Origin: Streptomyces sp. NRRL F-5135
GTDB taxonomy: Bacteria; Actinomycetota; Actinomycetes; Streptomycetales; Streptomycetaceae
Direction of reading: 5' to 3'
Assembly (NCBI RefSeq): GCF_000719775.1
Contig: NZ_JOHR01000014.1
Location: 1-64,000, forward strand
DNA: 64,000 nt
Below, piece after piece: positions 1-8,596 of the stretch. The notes beneath the pieces are model-generated. The model worked only from the letters and a program-made list of their open reading frames with translations. It was not told the origin of the DNA and made no database searches. A program made the position numbers and the translations under genes. Positions within the stretch are counted from its first letter, which is position 1. Each line of letters starts with the position of its first letter.

Positions 1-135
1 GGCGGCGAGCGGGGCGGGGCGGGGCGGAGGGGCGCCGGAGACGGGACGGCCCGGCGGCGGAAGGGGCGGGGGAGTCCGGGTTCCCGAGGTCCTGGCCCGG
101 CGCGGCCGGGCGGGCCGGGGCCTCCGCTCACCCGC

Positions 136-540
136 TCACCGTTTCGCGTACCCCGCCGTCGGCATCGACAGCCTCCGGTGCACGCCCGCCTTCATCTCCG
201 CGTCGTAGTACGGCTCGTCCATCCCGGCCGTCTCCAGCCCCACACCTCGCCGTTCGCACTCGGCGGCGAAGGCCGCGACCGACGTCAGGGCCCGGTCCAG
301 TACCCGCTCGTTCGCGGCGACGAAGAGGTCCACGAGCCCCGCGTCGACGTCCACCCACAGCCCGCGGTGGTCCGGCCGCATGCGGTAGACCAGCAGTTGC
401 CGGGTGACGACGAAGCCCTTGTCCGCCGCCCAGCGCGCGCACATCGCGTGCTGCCCGTGCGTGTCCACCAGGAACGGGGCACTGTCCAGTTCCTCGAGTG
501 GAGTCAAGCTGGCGATCGCGGCCACCCGTATCTCGCCCAT
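136..540 (-). CDS. Hypothetical protein, 134 aa
   Basis: I do not recognise this family. The product is soluble, with no signal peptide or membrane segment, and has a mixed composition with many charged residues. The ATG at 540 is chosen because a G-rich Shine-Dalgarno stretch (GGGGGG) lies about seven bases upstream and because the frame beyond it is Arg-rich low-complexity sequence unlike the rest. It is transcribed away from the metallo-hydrolase gene on the other strand. No function can be assigned. Confidence 0.65.
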   Translation of the reverse strand: MGEIRVAAIASLTPLEELDSAPFLVDTHGQHAMCARWAADKGFVVTRQLLVYRMRPDHRGLWVDVDAGLVDLFVAANERVLDRALTSVAAFAAECERRGVGLETAGMDEPYYDAEMKAGVHRRLSMPTAGYAKR

Positions 541-885
541 GCGTCGTCCCCCCACATCCGTCTTCCCCCGACGCCGGCCTGTCATGGCCTGTCCGCAGAC
601 CCTACTCGGCGGGCCGTCCCCGAGGCAGGCGCGCACCCGGCGGCCGATAGCGCGTGACAGGCGCACCCGCTCCACCGCGCGCCCCGTCGGCCGTACGCTG
701 AGTGCGGACCCGCCGCCGCGGCCGGTGGTGCGGCAGGTGGTCCGACAGGTGTACGAAGGAGAGTCCGAGGCAGACGCACCAAGCGCGGCGCGCCCGAGTG
801 AGTCACGCGTGAGTGAGGCGTAGTGCGGCGTGAGTGAGGATACGAGCGCGGGACCGCGGACGGGCTACGGAACTGGGGTCGGGCT
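541..885. promoter_or_regulatory. Divergent intergenic region with 21-bp-spaced direct repeats
   Basis: This gene-free stretch separates two divergently transcribed genes and should contain both promoters, although no convincing -10/-35 pair is visible. Close to the plus-strand gene the 12-mer GCGTGAGTGAGG occurs twice, at 807-818 and 828-839, exactly 21 bases apart (two helical turns). A related GAGTGAGTCA lies just upstream. The spacing suggests a regulator bound on one face of the helix, but the sites are only candidates. Confidence 0.3.
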
Positions 886-1677
886 TTGGGAACGGTCATC
901 ACCTGGTGGGGTCACGCCACCTGCACGGTCGAGGACTCCGGCGTACGCGTCCTCACGGACCCGCTGTTCGCGCGCCGGCTCGCGCATCTGCGCCGTCGGT
1001 GCGGTCGGGTGCCCCCGCCGGAGGCGGGAGTAGCGGACGCCGTGCTCGTCTCGCACCTGCACTCCGACCATCTGCACCTGGGTTCGCTGGCCCGGCTCGC
1101 GCCCGGCACCCGGCTCGTCGTGCCGCGCGGCGCCGGGGCGGCCGTCCCCGGACTGCGCCGGCTGGGCGGGCGCGGGAACCCGGCCGGGCTGCGGATCACC
1201 GAGGTCGGACCGGGTGACGAGGTGGACCTGGGGCCGGTGCGCGTACGGGCCGTACCCGCCCGGCACGACGGACGGCGGCTGCCGGTGGGGCCGCAGCGCT
1301 CCCCCGCGCTCGGCTATGTGATCGACGGCGAGATCCGTACGTACTTCGCCGGCGACACCGGTCTCTTCGACACCATGGCGGACGCCGTCGGTCCCGTCGA
1401 CGTGGCGCTGCTGCCGGTCGGCGGCTGGGGACCGTACCTGGGGCCCGGCCACCTGGACGCCGGACGGGCGGCCGAGGCACTGGCACGACTGGCGCCGGGC
1501 GCCGCGGTGCCGGTGCACTACGGCACGTACTGGCCGATCGGAATGGACGGCGTCCGGCCGCACGAGTTCTACGCGCCGGGCGACGAGTTCGTACGGAAGG
1601 CGGCACGGCTGGCGCCCAAGGTGACCGTCCATCCGCTGCGGCACGGCGAGAGCGTACGACCGGAGGCCCGGCGGTGA
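886..1677 (+). CDS. MBL-fold metallo-hydrolase
   Basis: A 263-residue beta-lactamase-superfamily hydrolase of the UlaG/RomA-like branch. The hallmark HxHxDH appears as HLHSDHLHL at residues 57-65 (H57, H59, D61, H62), a GDTGLFD segment near residue 158 carries the bridging Asp, and PVHYGTYW near 205 supplies a late His. The N-terminus WWGHATC is typical of this branch. The start is a TTG at 886 with a weak GGAACTGGGG upstream. It overlaps the downstream DedA gene by four bases (GTGA), so the two are translationally coupled. Substrate unknown: phosphodiester, lactone and phospholipid activities are all known in the superfamily. Confidence 0.9.
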   Translation: MGTVITWWGHATCTVEDSGVRVLTDPLFARRLAHLRRRCGRVPPPEAGVADAVLVSHLHSDHLHLGSLARLAPGTRLVVPRGAGAAVPGLRRLGGRGNPAGLRITEVGPGDEVDLGPVRVRAVPARHDGRRLPVGPQRSPALGYVIDGEIRTYFAGDTGLFDTMADAVGPVDVALLPVGGWGPYLGPGHLDAGRAAEALARLAPGAAVPVHYGTYWPIGMDGVRPHEFYAPGDEFVRKAARLAPKVTVHPLRHGESVRPEARR

Positions 1678-2447
1678 TCGACGGCCTGCCGGACCACCTC
1701 TCCCGCCTGGCCGAGGCCATACGGCTGCCGTCCGAGTCGACGCAGGCCGCGGGCTATCCGTCGCTGTTCCTGCTGGTGGTGCTGGGCGCGTTGGTGCCGG
1801 TGGTGCCGACGGGCGCGGTGGTCAGTTCGGCGGCGGTGGTCGCCTTCCACCAGACCAATCCGTTCCCCATGCTCCTGGTCTTCGCCGTGGCGTCGGTGGC
1901 GGCGTTCTCGGGCGATGTGGCGCTGTACTGGCTGGGGCGGCGGGGATTCCGTTCGAAGAACGGCTCGCGCTGGCTGGACGCGATACGTGGCAGCGCCCCG
2001 CCGGACCGCCTGGAGCAGGCCCAGGGCAAGCTGCGCGAGCACGGGGTGATGGTGCTGGTGCTGTCCCGGCTGGTGCCGGCGGGCCGGATACCGGTGATGC
2101 TGGCGTGCCTGCTGGCCGAATGGCCGCTGCGCCGGTTCGCGCGGGGCAACGCGCCGGCGTGCCTGGCCTGGGCGGCGACGTACCAGCTCATCGGGGTGCT
2201 CGGCGGCTCGCTCTTCCACGAGGCGTGGGAGGGGGTGCTGGCGGCGGTTGCGCTGACGCTGCTGCTCAGCGCGGTCCCGGCGCTCTGGAGCCGGCTCCGC
2301 CGGCCGGCCCAGGACGACACCGGGTCCGGGGCCGAGAGCGGGAGTGGGAACGGGAGCGGGGCCCGGAAGGGGCCGGCCGACCGGAACGCCCGGGCCGACC
2401 CGCCGGCCCCCGGCGCCCCGGAGAGCCCGGCCGCGCCGGGCCGGTAG
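1674..2447 (+). CDS. DedA-family (VTT domain) membrane protein
   Basis: A 257-residue polytopic membrane protein of the DedA/VTT family, linked elsewhere to undecaprenyl-phosphate and phospholipid recycling. Visible marks are the re-entrant PVVPTGAVV near residues 42-50, a second segment with GDVALYWLGRRG, and the conserved LSRLVPAGRIP motif (residues about 127-137), where DedA proteins keep an essential Arg and the re-entrant Gly. The last 50 residues form a hydrophilic Gly/Ser/Pro/Ala-rich tail that looks disordered. The GTG start overlaps the stop codon of the metallo-hydrolase gene. A joint envelope role for the pair is inference. Confidence 0.9.
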   Translation: MIDGLPDHLSRLAEAIRLPSESTQAAGYPSLFLLVVLGALVPVVPTGAVVSSAAVVAFHQTNPFPMLLVFAVASVAAFSGDVALYWLGRRGFRSKNGSRWLDAIRGSAPPDRLEQAQGKLREHGVMVLVLSRLVPAGRIPVMLACLLAEWPLRRFARGNAPACLAWAATYQLIGVLGGSLFHEAWEGVLAAVALTLLLSAVPALWSRLRRPAQDDTGSGAESGSGNGSGARKGPADRNARADPPAPGAPESPAAPGR

Positions 2448-2492
2448 GCCGAGCCGGGAGGGTCGGTCCCTCGGTCCCGCGGCCGGCCCGGA

Positions 2493-3713
2493 TCAGCTCA
2501 GTTCGCCGAAAACGTCCGCGAGCCTGCCCAGCGCCCCCGCGACATGCGGCAGTTCCACGGGGTCCGCGGCCGCCAGGGACTCCAGGCACTCCTCGGCCGT
2601 GGAGCCCAGCAGCGGTCCCGTCGACAGGCGTACGCGCAGTTCGTCCGGATCGTCCCCGAAGCGGTGGCCGCCCGGTACGGGGGTCCCCAGGCGGGTGGTC
2701 AGGTGGGACTCCAGCTCGACGGAGTCGGTGACGCCCAGGTCCGCCAGCCGTGCGCGCAGCGGGCCGAGGTCCGCGTAGAGGTGACGACCCGCCTGCGGGG
2801 GCCGGGCGACCGCGCCCGAGGCCAGTACCGCGTCGTGCGCGGCGGCGGACACCCGCGCGTGCAGGGCCGCCGCGGCGCGCAGCCTGGCAGTGACGGGTTC
2901 CGGTTCGTCCAGCGCGAGGGTGGCGGCCGGGGCCACGGGTCCCGCGACCAGGGAGCCGAGCGCGGCGAGGACGTCGAGCGTCCGGGCCCGTGACGCGCTC
3001 CCCGCGGAGGCGGCCGGACAGCGCGCGACCGCCGCGGGCCAGCCGGCCGGGAGCAAGGCGCCCGCCAGGTCACAGACCACCGTCACGTCGCCGGGCCACA
3101 TCTGGGCCGGGCCGAGCAGCACCGTCTCGTGCGGCCGGTGCACCGTGTCGCGCCAGGTCTCGTCGCTGATGATGTGCAGCCCCGCCCCCCGTGCCGCCTC
3201 GCACACCTCGTGCACCAGCTCGGGCGGTGCCACCGTCCCGGTCGGATCGTCGGCCGGGCAGAGCAGCAGCACCCGGGGGGCGCCGCCCTCGGCCCGTACC
3301 CTGCGCACCGTCTCCAGCAGCGCGAACGGGTCCGGCACTCCGCCCGCGTCCACCGGGGCCGGCACGTGGTAGGCGGGCCGCCGCAGCAACTGGGCCTGCG
3401 CCGTCCACGAGGCCGGACAGGGCCGGGGCATCAGCACGTCCCCCTCGTACGCGGCGAGCAGCGCGAACAGCAGCGGCTGCGCGCCCGGCGCGGCGATCAC
3501 GTCGTCCACGCCGGTCTCCAGCCCGCGCCGCCCCCAGTAACCGCGGGCCGCCTCGCGCAGGACCGCACCGCCGCCGGGCGGTTCCGGTCCGGCACGCCGG
3601 GCCCCGGCCGCGCACGCGTCCACCAGCTCGGGCAGCGGGGGCAGCCCCGGCTCGGGAACCGGCGGGCCGAACCGCACGGTGGCCGGGTCCTCCGGCGACG
3701 CCGCCTGCCGCAT
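2493..3713 (-). CDS. Aminotransferase class I/II-fold protein lacking the PLP lysine
   Basis: A 406-residue protein with the fold-type-I aminotransferase plan. PADDPTGT (153-160) matches the usual NPxNPTG motif, and ISDETWRD (182-189) matches the SDE[IV]Y motif. The segment that normally reads SK..LGGWR is LAGALLPAGW at 216-225. Gly218 sits at the Schiff-base lysine position and Pro follows the Trp where Arg is expected. No lysine occurs anywhere in the 406 residues, so an internal aldimine with PLP cannot form. The ATG at 3713 is chosen because the frame upstream enters repetitive sequence. It is divergent from the PAP2/diacylglycerol kinase gene. The protein is probably a non-catalytic or repurposed member; confidence is high for the fold, low for function. 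Confidence 0.8.
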   Translation of the reverse strand: MRQAASPEDPATVRFGPPVPEPGLPPLPELVDACAAGARRAGPEPPGGGAVLREAARGYWGRRGLETGVDDVIAAPGAQPLLFALLAAYEGDVLMPRPCPASWTAQAQLLRRPAYHVPAPVDAGGVPDPFALLETVRRVRAEGGAPRVLLLCPADDPTGTVAPPELVHEVCEAARGAGLHIISDETWRDTVHRPHETVLLGPAQMWPGDVTVVCDLAGALLPAGWPAAVARCPAASAGSASRARTLDVLAALGSLVAGPVAPAATLALDEPEPVTARLRAAAALHARVSAAAHDAVLASGAVARPPQAGRHLYADLGPLRARLADLGVTDSVELESHLTTRLGTPVPGGHRFGDDPDELRVRLSTGPLLGSTAEECLESLAAADPVELPHVAGALGRLADVFGELS

Positions 3714-3999
3714 ACCGCCGCTCACCGCCTTCCGCGGGTCTCCGGTCCGCCGGACCGGCCGTCCGCCGGTCTTCGGCCGGGAGAGCCGCAGATCGACGAG
3801 GCCCCTGTCAGGCAGGTTACGTACCTTTGCCTCACCGTGCGCCCCAGGACCCCGGGCACCCCGAGCACCCCCGGGCAGCCCGGGGGCACCGCAGGCACCG
3901 CAGGCACCGCAGGCACCGCAGGCACCACAGAGATGCGTACCCGCACACGGTTGCCGTACCGACCGCTTGCCCCCGTCCCCGGCGGGGTACCCGCGTTCC
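3714..3999. repeat. Divergent intergenic region with five 9-bp tandem repeats
   Basis: This spacer separates two divergent genes. At 3886-3930 the unit GCACCGCAG is repeated five times head to tail, the last copy carrying one change (GCACCACAG). The block would lie in the 5' leader or promoter region of the aminotransferase-like gene. It is a simple-sequence tract rather than a recognisable operator. Confidence 0.6.
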
Positions 4000-5523
4000 A
4001 TGTCGGAGACCTCCTTGACCTCAGCCTTCCCCGGCCGCGGCCCCGCGGCCCCGGGCACCCGCACCCGGGTCGCCACTCTCCTCGAATCCTGGGACCAGCG
4101 AGTGTTCCGCTCCGTCGCCGTCCGGCACTGGCCCGGGGCGGACCTCGTGCTGCCCCGGCTGAGCCGCAGCGCCAACCACGGACTGCTCTGGTTCGGCGCG
4201 GCGGCCGGGATGGCGGCCCTGGGCGGGAGCGCCCGCGCGCGCCGGGCGGCGCTGCGGGGCGTGGCGTCCCTGGGGCTGGCCTCGGCCGCCATCAACACCG
4301 TGGGCAAGCGCGCGGTGCGCAGGCAGCGGCCGGTGCTGGACGCCGTTCCGGTGATACGGCGGCTGAAGCGGCAGCCGTTCACGACCTCCTTCCCGTCCGG
4401 GCACTCGGCCTCGGCCGCGGCCTTCGCGACGGGCGTGGCACTGGAGTCCAAGGGATGGGGTGCCCTGGTCGCACCGGTCGCCGCCGCCGTGGCACTCTCC
4501 CGCGTCTACACGGGCGTGCACTATCCGAGCGATGTGCTGGCGGGCGCGGCTCTGGGCGTGGGCGCGGCGTACGCGGTACGGGGGCTGGTCCCGACCCGGT
4601 CGCAACTTCCCGCGCCGGGCAGGCCGTTCGCGACGGCCCCGGAACTGCCCGGCGGCCGGGGCCTGGTCGTGGTCGCCAACCGCGCCTCCGGCTCGGCCGA
4701 CACCGCCACGCTGCTGCGCGACGCGCTGCCGTACGCGGAGGTCGTGGAGTGCGAACCGGACGAGGTGGACGCCGAGCTGGAGAAGGCCGCCGACCGCTGC
4801 CGGGCGCTGGGGGTGCTCGGCGGGGACGGCACGATCAACCGGGCCGCCGGCGTCGCCGTACGGTACGGGCTGCCGCTGGCCGTCTTCCCCGGCGGCACGT
4901 TCAACCACTTCGCGTACGACCTCGGCATCGAGAGCGTCCGGGACACGGTGCGCGCGCTGGACGCGGGCGAAGCCGTACGCGTGGACCTGGGACGCTTCAC
5001 CCCCGGTCCGGACGGCGCGGCGCACGGCCACTTCGTCAACACCTTCAGCCTGGGCGTGTATCCGGAACTGGTGCGGGTGCGGGAGCACTGGGCACCGCGG
5101 ATCGGCGGCTGGCCGGCCGGACTCCTCGCGGCGGGGAAGGTGCTGCGCGGCGAGCACCAGCTGGACGCGACGTTCGAGGGGCGGCGCCGGAAGCTGTGGC
5201 TGCTGTTCGCGGGCAACTGCCTCTACCAGCAGGTGGGCCCCACACCGGGCCACCGGCACGACCTCGCGGACGGTCTGCTGGACGTACGCATCGTGCACGG
5301 CGGCCGGCTGCCGGGGATGCGGCTGCTGGCCGCCGCGCTCGCCGGGCCGCTGAGCCGTTCCCCGGTGCACGCGGCGGAGCGGATGCGCCGACTGCGGATC
5401 AGGGACATCGAGCCGGGCACGCCGCTGGCGTTCGACGGCGAACTGGCCGAGGCCCCGCCCGAGTTGACCGTGGACAAGGATCTCGAAGCGCTGACGGTCT
5501 ACCGGCCGCGAACGCTGCTGTAG
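4000..5523 (+). CDS. PAP2 phosphatase-diacylglycerol kinase fusion
   Basis: A 507-residue bifunctional lipid enzyme. The N-terminal half is a PAP2 phosphatase with all three signature parts: KRAVRRQRP (103-111), FPSGHSAS (131-138) and SRVYTGVHYPSD (167-178). The C-terminal half is a DAGK/LCB5-type lipid kinase with GGDGTIN (274-280) and FPGGTFNHFAYDLGI (296-310), where the ATP and the lipid headgroup bind. Together they could interconvert phosphatidate-type lipids and their dephosphorylated forms. The ATG at 4000 is the first start giving a normal PAP2 N-terminus. The fusion is common in actinomycetes; the exact lipid is unknown. Confidence 0.92.
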   Translation: MSETSLTSAFPGRGPAAPGTRTRVATLLESWDQRVFRSVAVRHWPGADLVLPRLSRSANHGLLWFGAAAGMAALGGSARARRAALRGVASLGLASAAINTVGKRAVRRQRPVLDAVPVIRRLKRQPFTTSFPSGHSASAAAFATGVALESKGWGALVAPVAAAVALSRVYTGVHYPSDVLAGAALGVGAAYAVRGLVPTRSQLPAPGRPFATAPELPGGRGLVVVANRASGSADTATLLRDALPYAEVVECEPDEVDAELEKAADRCRALGVLGGDGTINRAAGVAVRYGLPLAVFPGGTFNHFAYDLGIESVRDTVRALDAGEAVRVDLGRFTPGPDGAAHGHFVNTFSLGVYPELVRVREHWAPRIGGWPAGLLAAGKVLRGEHQLDATFEGRRRKLWLLFAGNCLYQQVGPTPGHRHDLADGLLDVRIVHGGRLPGMRLLAAALAGPLSRSPVHAAERMRRLRIRDIEPGTPLAFDGELAEAPPELTVDKDLEALTVYRPRTLL

Positions 5524-5630
5524 GGCAGCGGCCCCCGTCGCGGAGAGCGGACACCGATACGCGGAAGCGGATGCCGCCGCGGGGAAAACGCGGTGGACGG
5601 CCAGGACGCTCCGGCCGGACCATCACGGCC

Positions 5631-6200
5631 ATGGACTTTCTTCTCACGCCCCGGCTGCGGCTGCGTTCCTTCGTCCCGGACGACCTGGACCGGCTGGTCG
5701 CGCTCGACAACGACCCAGGAGTGCGGAGGTTCATCGACGCGGGCCGCCCGGTGACCCGCGAGACAGTGCGGAACGAGACGCTGCCGAGGATGCTCGGCCG
5801 GGGATTCTGGGCGGCGGAGGAGCGGACGACGGGGACCTGGCTCGGATGGTTCTCGCTGGACCCGGGTGCCGGAACGGGCTGGCACGAGGTCGAGCTGGGC
5901 TACCGCCTGCGCCGGGCGGCGTGGGGGCGCGGGTACGCCACGGAGGGGGCACGCGCCCTGGTCCGCAAGGCGTTCACCGACCTCGGTACGGAACGCGTGA
6001 CCGCGCAGACCATGACGGTCAACACCGCGTCGCGACGCGTGCTGGAGAAGACCGGCCTGACGTACGTCCGTACCTTCTTCGAGGACTGGCCGGACACGAT
6101 CGAGGGCTCGGAGCACGGAGACGTGGCCTACGAACTCAGCCGGGAGACGTGGGCGACGCGGCACGGCTCGCCTTCCGGGGAGGACAGGCCGACCACATAG
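5631..6200 (+). CDS. GNAT-family N-acetyltransferase (RimJ/RimL type)
   Basis: A 189-residue acetyltransferase opening with LTPRLRLRSFVPDDLDRL, the typical start of the Acetyltransf_3 (RimJ/RimL) branch. The acetyl-CoA pyrophosphate loop is visible as WGRGYATEGARALV near residues 104-117. NTASRRVLEKTGL further on is the usual motif-B segment. The start at 5631 is the first ATG before this conserved N-terminus. It lies 107 bases after the lipid enzyme and is probably transcribed on its own or by read-through. The acetyl acceptor cannot be predicted. Confidence 0.9.
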   Translation: MDFLLTPRLRLRSFVPDDLDRLVALDNDPGVRRFIDAGRPVTRETVRNETLPRMLGRGFWAAEERTTGTWLGWFSLDPGAGTGWHEVELGYRLRRAAWGRGYATEGARALVRKAFTDLGTERVTAQTMTVNTASRRVLEKTGLTYVRTFFEDWPDTIEGSEHGDVAYELSRETWATRHGSPSGEDRPTT

Positions 6201-6285
6201 GCCGCCCATATAGCGATACATGCGTCTCGCCATCCGGCATGCCCGCGTACGGTGGGCCCACTACTCGACGCGAGGGAGTCCGGCC

Positions 6286-7095
6286 ATGCCGAAGGAGACC
6301 GCCGTATACACGCACGGGCACCACGAGTCGGTGCTGCGCTCGCACCGCTGGCGCACCGCCGCCAACTCCGCGGCGTACCTGCTCCCCGAACTGCGACCGG
6401 GCCAGAACGTGCTGGACGTGGGCTGCGGGCCGGGGACCATCACCGCCGACCTGGCGGCGCTCGTCGCGCCGGGCACGGTGACGGCGGTGGACGCGGCCGG
6501 GGGCGTCCTGGAGCGGGCGCGGGAGGCCGCCACGACGGCGGGTGCGACCAACGTCCGCTTCGCGGTCGCGGACGTCCACGATCTGGACTTCCCCGACGAC
6601 TCCTTCGACGTCGTCCACGCGCACCAGGTCCTCCAGCACGTCGGCGACCCCGTACGCGCGCTGAGCGAGATGCGCCGCGTGTGCCGGCCGGGCGGAGTCG
6701 TGGCGGCGCGCGACGCGGACTACGGCGCCTTCGCCTGGTTCCCGCACGTACCGGCGCTGGACGAGTGGCTGGAGCTGTACCGCGGGGTGGCGCGCGCGAA
6801 CGGGGGCGAGCCGGACGCGGGACGACGGCTGCTGTCCTGGGCTCGGCGGGCCGGTTTCACCGAGGTCGCCGCGACCGCCGCCACCTGGTGCTTCGCGCGC
6901 CCCGACGAACTCGCCTGGTGGAGCGGCCTGTGGGCGGACCGCACGCTCGCGTCGAGCTACGCGGACGTGGCGGTCCGCGACGGCCATACGTCCCGGGAGC
7001 GGCTGGCCGCGATCGCGGACGCGTGGCGCGAGTGGGGCGGCGCCGCCGACGCCTGGTTCATGACCCCGCACGGCGAGATCCTCTGCCGCGTGTGA
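6286..7095 (+). CDS. Class I SAM-dependent methyltransferase
   Basis: A 269-residue methyltransferase with the full motif I VLDVGCGPGTITADLA near residues 39-54, an acidic motif II (VTAVDAAGGVLERAR) and a motif III-like region (HQVLQHVGDPVRAL). The layout matches the UbiE/COQ5-like Methyltransf_11/31 group. The ATG at 6286 is preceded by GAGGGAG eight bases upstream, which favours it over an in-frame ATG at 6220. Flanking genes give no clue to the substrate. Confidence 0.88.
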   Translation: MPKETAVYTHGHHESVLRSHRWRTAANSAAYLLPELRPGQNVLDVGCGPGTITADLAALVAPGTVTAVDAAGGVLERAREAATTAGATNVRFAVADVHDLDFPDDSFDVVHAHQVLQHVGDPVRALSEMRRVCRPGGVVAARDADYGAFAWFPHVPALDEWLELYRGVARANGGEPDAGRRLLSWARRAGFTEVAATAATWCFARPDELAWWSGLWADRTLASSYADVAVRDGHTSRERLAAIADAWREWGGAADAWFMTPHGEILCRV

Positions 7096-7250
7096 GGGGC
7101 GCCGTACGAGGAGCGCCGCGGACGTGGGCGCGCGTGCAAGCGCGGGACACCGACGCGAGCTCGGCCGACCGGGCCTCCGGCGGCCGTCGCGAAACGTCCG
7201 GCACCCACCGGCTGCCCCGCGCGGCGGCCCGGCCAACTAACCTGCTGCGT

Positions 7251-7607
7251 ATGGAAATCCTGGGAACCACGCTGCGCATCTGCGTCGACGACCTGGAGAC
7301 CTCGGTGGCGTTCTACGAACGCCTCACCGGAACCTCCGCCCTCCGCTTCGAGCGCGGTGGGGTCTCGGTCGCCGCCGTGGGCTGCTTCCTCCTGATGAGC
7401 GGCCCCGCTTCGGAGATAGACGTCCTGCGCAAGGTGACGGCGACCATCGCCGTCAAGGACGTCGACGAAGCCCTGACGACCCTCACGGAGGTCGGTGGCC
7501 AGGTCCTCGCCGGCCCGGTGCCCACGCCGGCGGGGCGCAATCTGATCGCCCTGCACCCCGATGGTTCGATCTTCGAGTACGTCGACCGCAACGCCGCCGC
7601 CCAGTAG
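7251..7607 (+). CDS. VOC (glyoxalase/bleomycin resistance) family protein
   Basis: A 118-residue vicinal-oxygen-chelate domain. It starts MEILGTTLRICVDDLETSVAFYERLTG, the usual first beta-alpha-beta unit, and ends LIALHPDGSIFEYVDR, where the metal-binding Glu of the fold normally lies. A single domain of this size would act as a dimer. No partner gene suggests a substrate. An inverted repeat follows the stop and separates it from the convergent arginase-fold gene. Confidence 0.85.
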   Translation: MEILGTTLRICVDDLETSVAFYERLTGTSALRFERGGVSVAAVGCFLLMSGPASEIDVLRKVTATIAVKDVDEALTTLTEVGGQVLAGPVPTPAGRNLIALHPDGSIFEYVDRNAAAQ

Positions 7608-7614
7608 TCCGTCG

Positions 7615-7646
7615 GTACCGCCCGCCGGCCGGGCGGCGGGCCGTAC
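7615..7646. terminator. Bidirectional hairpin between convergent genes
   Basis: Between two convergent stops, GCCCGCCG (7620-7627) pairs with CGGCGGGC (7634-7641) across a six-base loop. GTAC blocks on either side extend the stem past a mismatch. There is no T-tract, as is common for Streptomyces terminators. Confidence 0.5.
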
Positions 7647-7684
7647 GGTCCGCTCGGCCGGCGGCGGCCGGTTCCCCCGCCGCC

Positions 7685-8596
7685 CTACGGCGTCACGTCG
7701 TTCTCGTCGATGAAGGCCCCCACGACCAGGTCCGCGAGCAGTGCGCCCGCCGTGCCCAGCGGGTCGAGGTCCGGGTCGTAGATGGTCACGTTCATGCCGA
7801 CGCAGCGCTCGGAGCCGACCAGGGTCCGCAGCAGGACGGCGAGTTCGTCCGGCAGCAGCCCGCCCGGGTCCGGGCTGTCCACGGCGGGCATCACCTCGGG
7901 GTCGAGCACGTCCGCGTCCAGATGCACCCAGAACCCCTCGGTCACCGGCGCCTCCAGGGTCATCAGCGTGGCTTCCGTCACGTCCGCGACGCCCCACTCA
8001 CGCAGCTCACCCACCGTCAGGGTGGGGATCCTCAGCTCCGCCAGCTCCGCGAGGTCCTCGTCGCCGTCCCTGATCCCGAAGAGCCGGACGTCCTCGTCGC
8101 GCAGGTACGGCCGCAGCCCCTCCAGGTCGGTCAGGTCCCGCCGGCCGCGCCCCGTGGCCAGGGCCAGTTCCTCGCCGCCCGCCGCGCCGATCCGGTCGGA
8201 GTTGCCGGGGTGCCGGAAGTCGGCGGAGGCGTCGACGGCCGCCAGGCCGTACCGCCCGAGGCGGCGCAGCGCGAGCGACGCGCCGAGCTGGATGGAGCAG
8301 TCACCGCCGAGTACGAGCGGGAAGTCACCGGCCCTCACGTGGCGTTCGATCCGGTCCGCCAGCCGGGGCGTGTACGCGGCGATCGCGGCCGCGTTGAAGA
8401 CGTCGTCCCCTTCCCGCCAGTCGCCGCGGTCGTAGCGGGGCGGGACCACGACCCCGCCCTCGAACGCCCGGAGCCGCTCGAGGAGCCGCTGCTCGCGCAG
8501 GGCGCCGGCGAGCTTGTAGCAGCCCGGCACGGTGCCGGGGGCCGGCGGGCGGAGGCCCAGGTTGGAGGGCGCGTCGATCACCACGATATTCCGCAT
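7685..8596 (-). CDS. Arginase/agmatinase-fold protein with altered metal ligands
   Basis: A 303-residue member of the ureohydrolase superfamily. The three metal motifs are recognisable but changed. GGDC at 97-100 has Cys where arginase has the ligand His of GGDHS, and VDASADF at 121-127 has Ser124 in place of the ligand His of DAHxD. HLDADVLDP (225-233) keeps both Asp ligands. Cys in the first motif is known in some family members, but loss of the second His as well is unusual. The ATG at 8596 is chosen because GGAGAGG lies nine bases upstream; a second ATG at 8605 directly abuts that site. Catalytic activity is uncertain. Confidence 0.85.
   Translation of the reverse strand: MRNIVVIDAPSNLGLRPPAPGTVPGCYKLAGALREQRLLERLRAFEGGVVVPPRYDRGDWREGDDVFNAAAIAAYTPRLADRIERHVRAGDFPLVLGGDCSIQLGASLALRRLGRYGLAAVDASADFRHPGNSDRIGAAGGEELALATGRGRRDLTDLEGLRPYLRDEDVRLFGIRDGDEDLAELAELRIPTLTVGELREWGVADVTEATLMTLEAPVTEGFWVHLDADVLDPEVMPAVDSPDPGGLLPDELAVLLRTLVGSERCVGMNVTIYDPDLDPLGTAGALLADLVVGAFIDENDVTP

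Noticed and set aside
1..135. A gene in the first 135 bases
   Set aside because: The sequence is GGGGC-rich and low in complexity with no start, ribosome-binding site or domain.
3811..3836. GGTTACGTACC with nearby TGCCTCACC as an iron (DmdR/IdeR) box
   Set aside because: The match to the TTAGGTTAGGCTAACCTAA consensus is weak and neither flanking gene is iron related.
3886..3930. CRISPR-like array
   Set aside because: The repeats are nine bases with no spacers and no cas genes are present; it is a simple tandem repeat.
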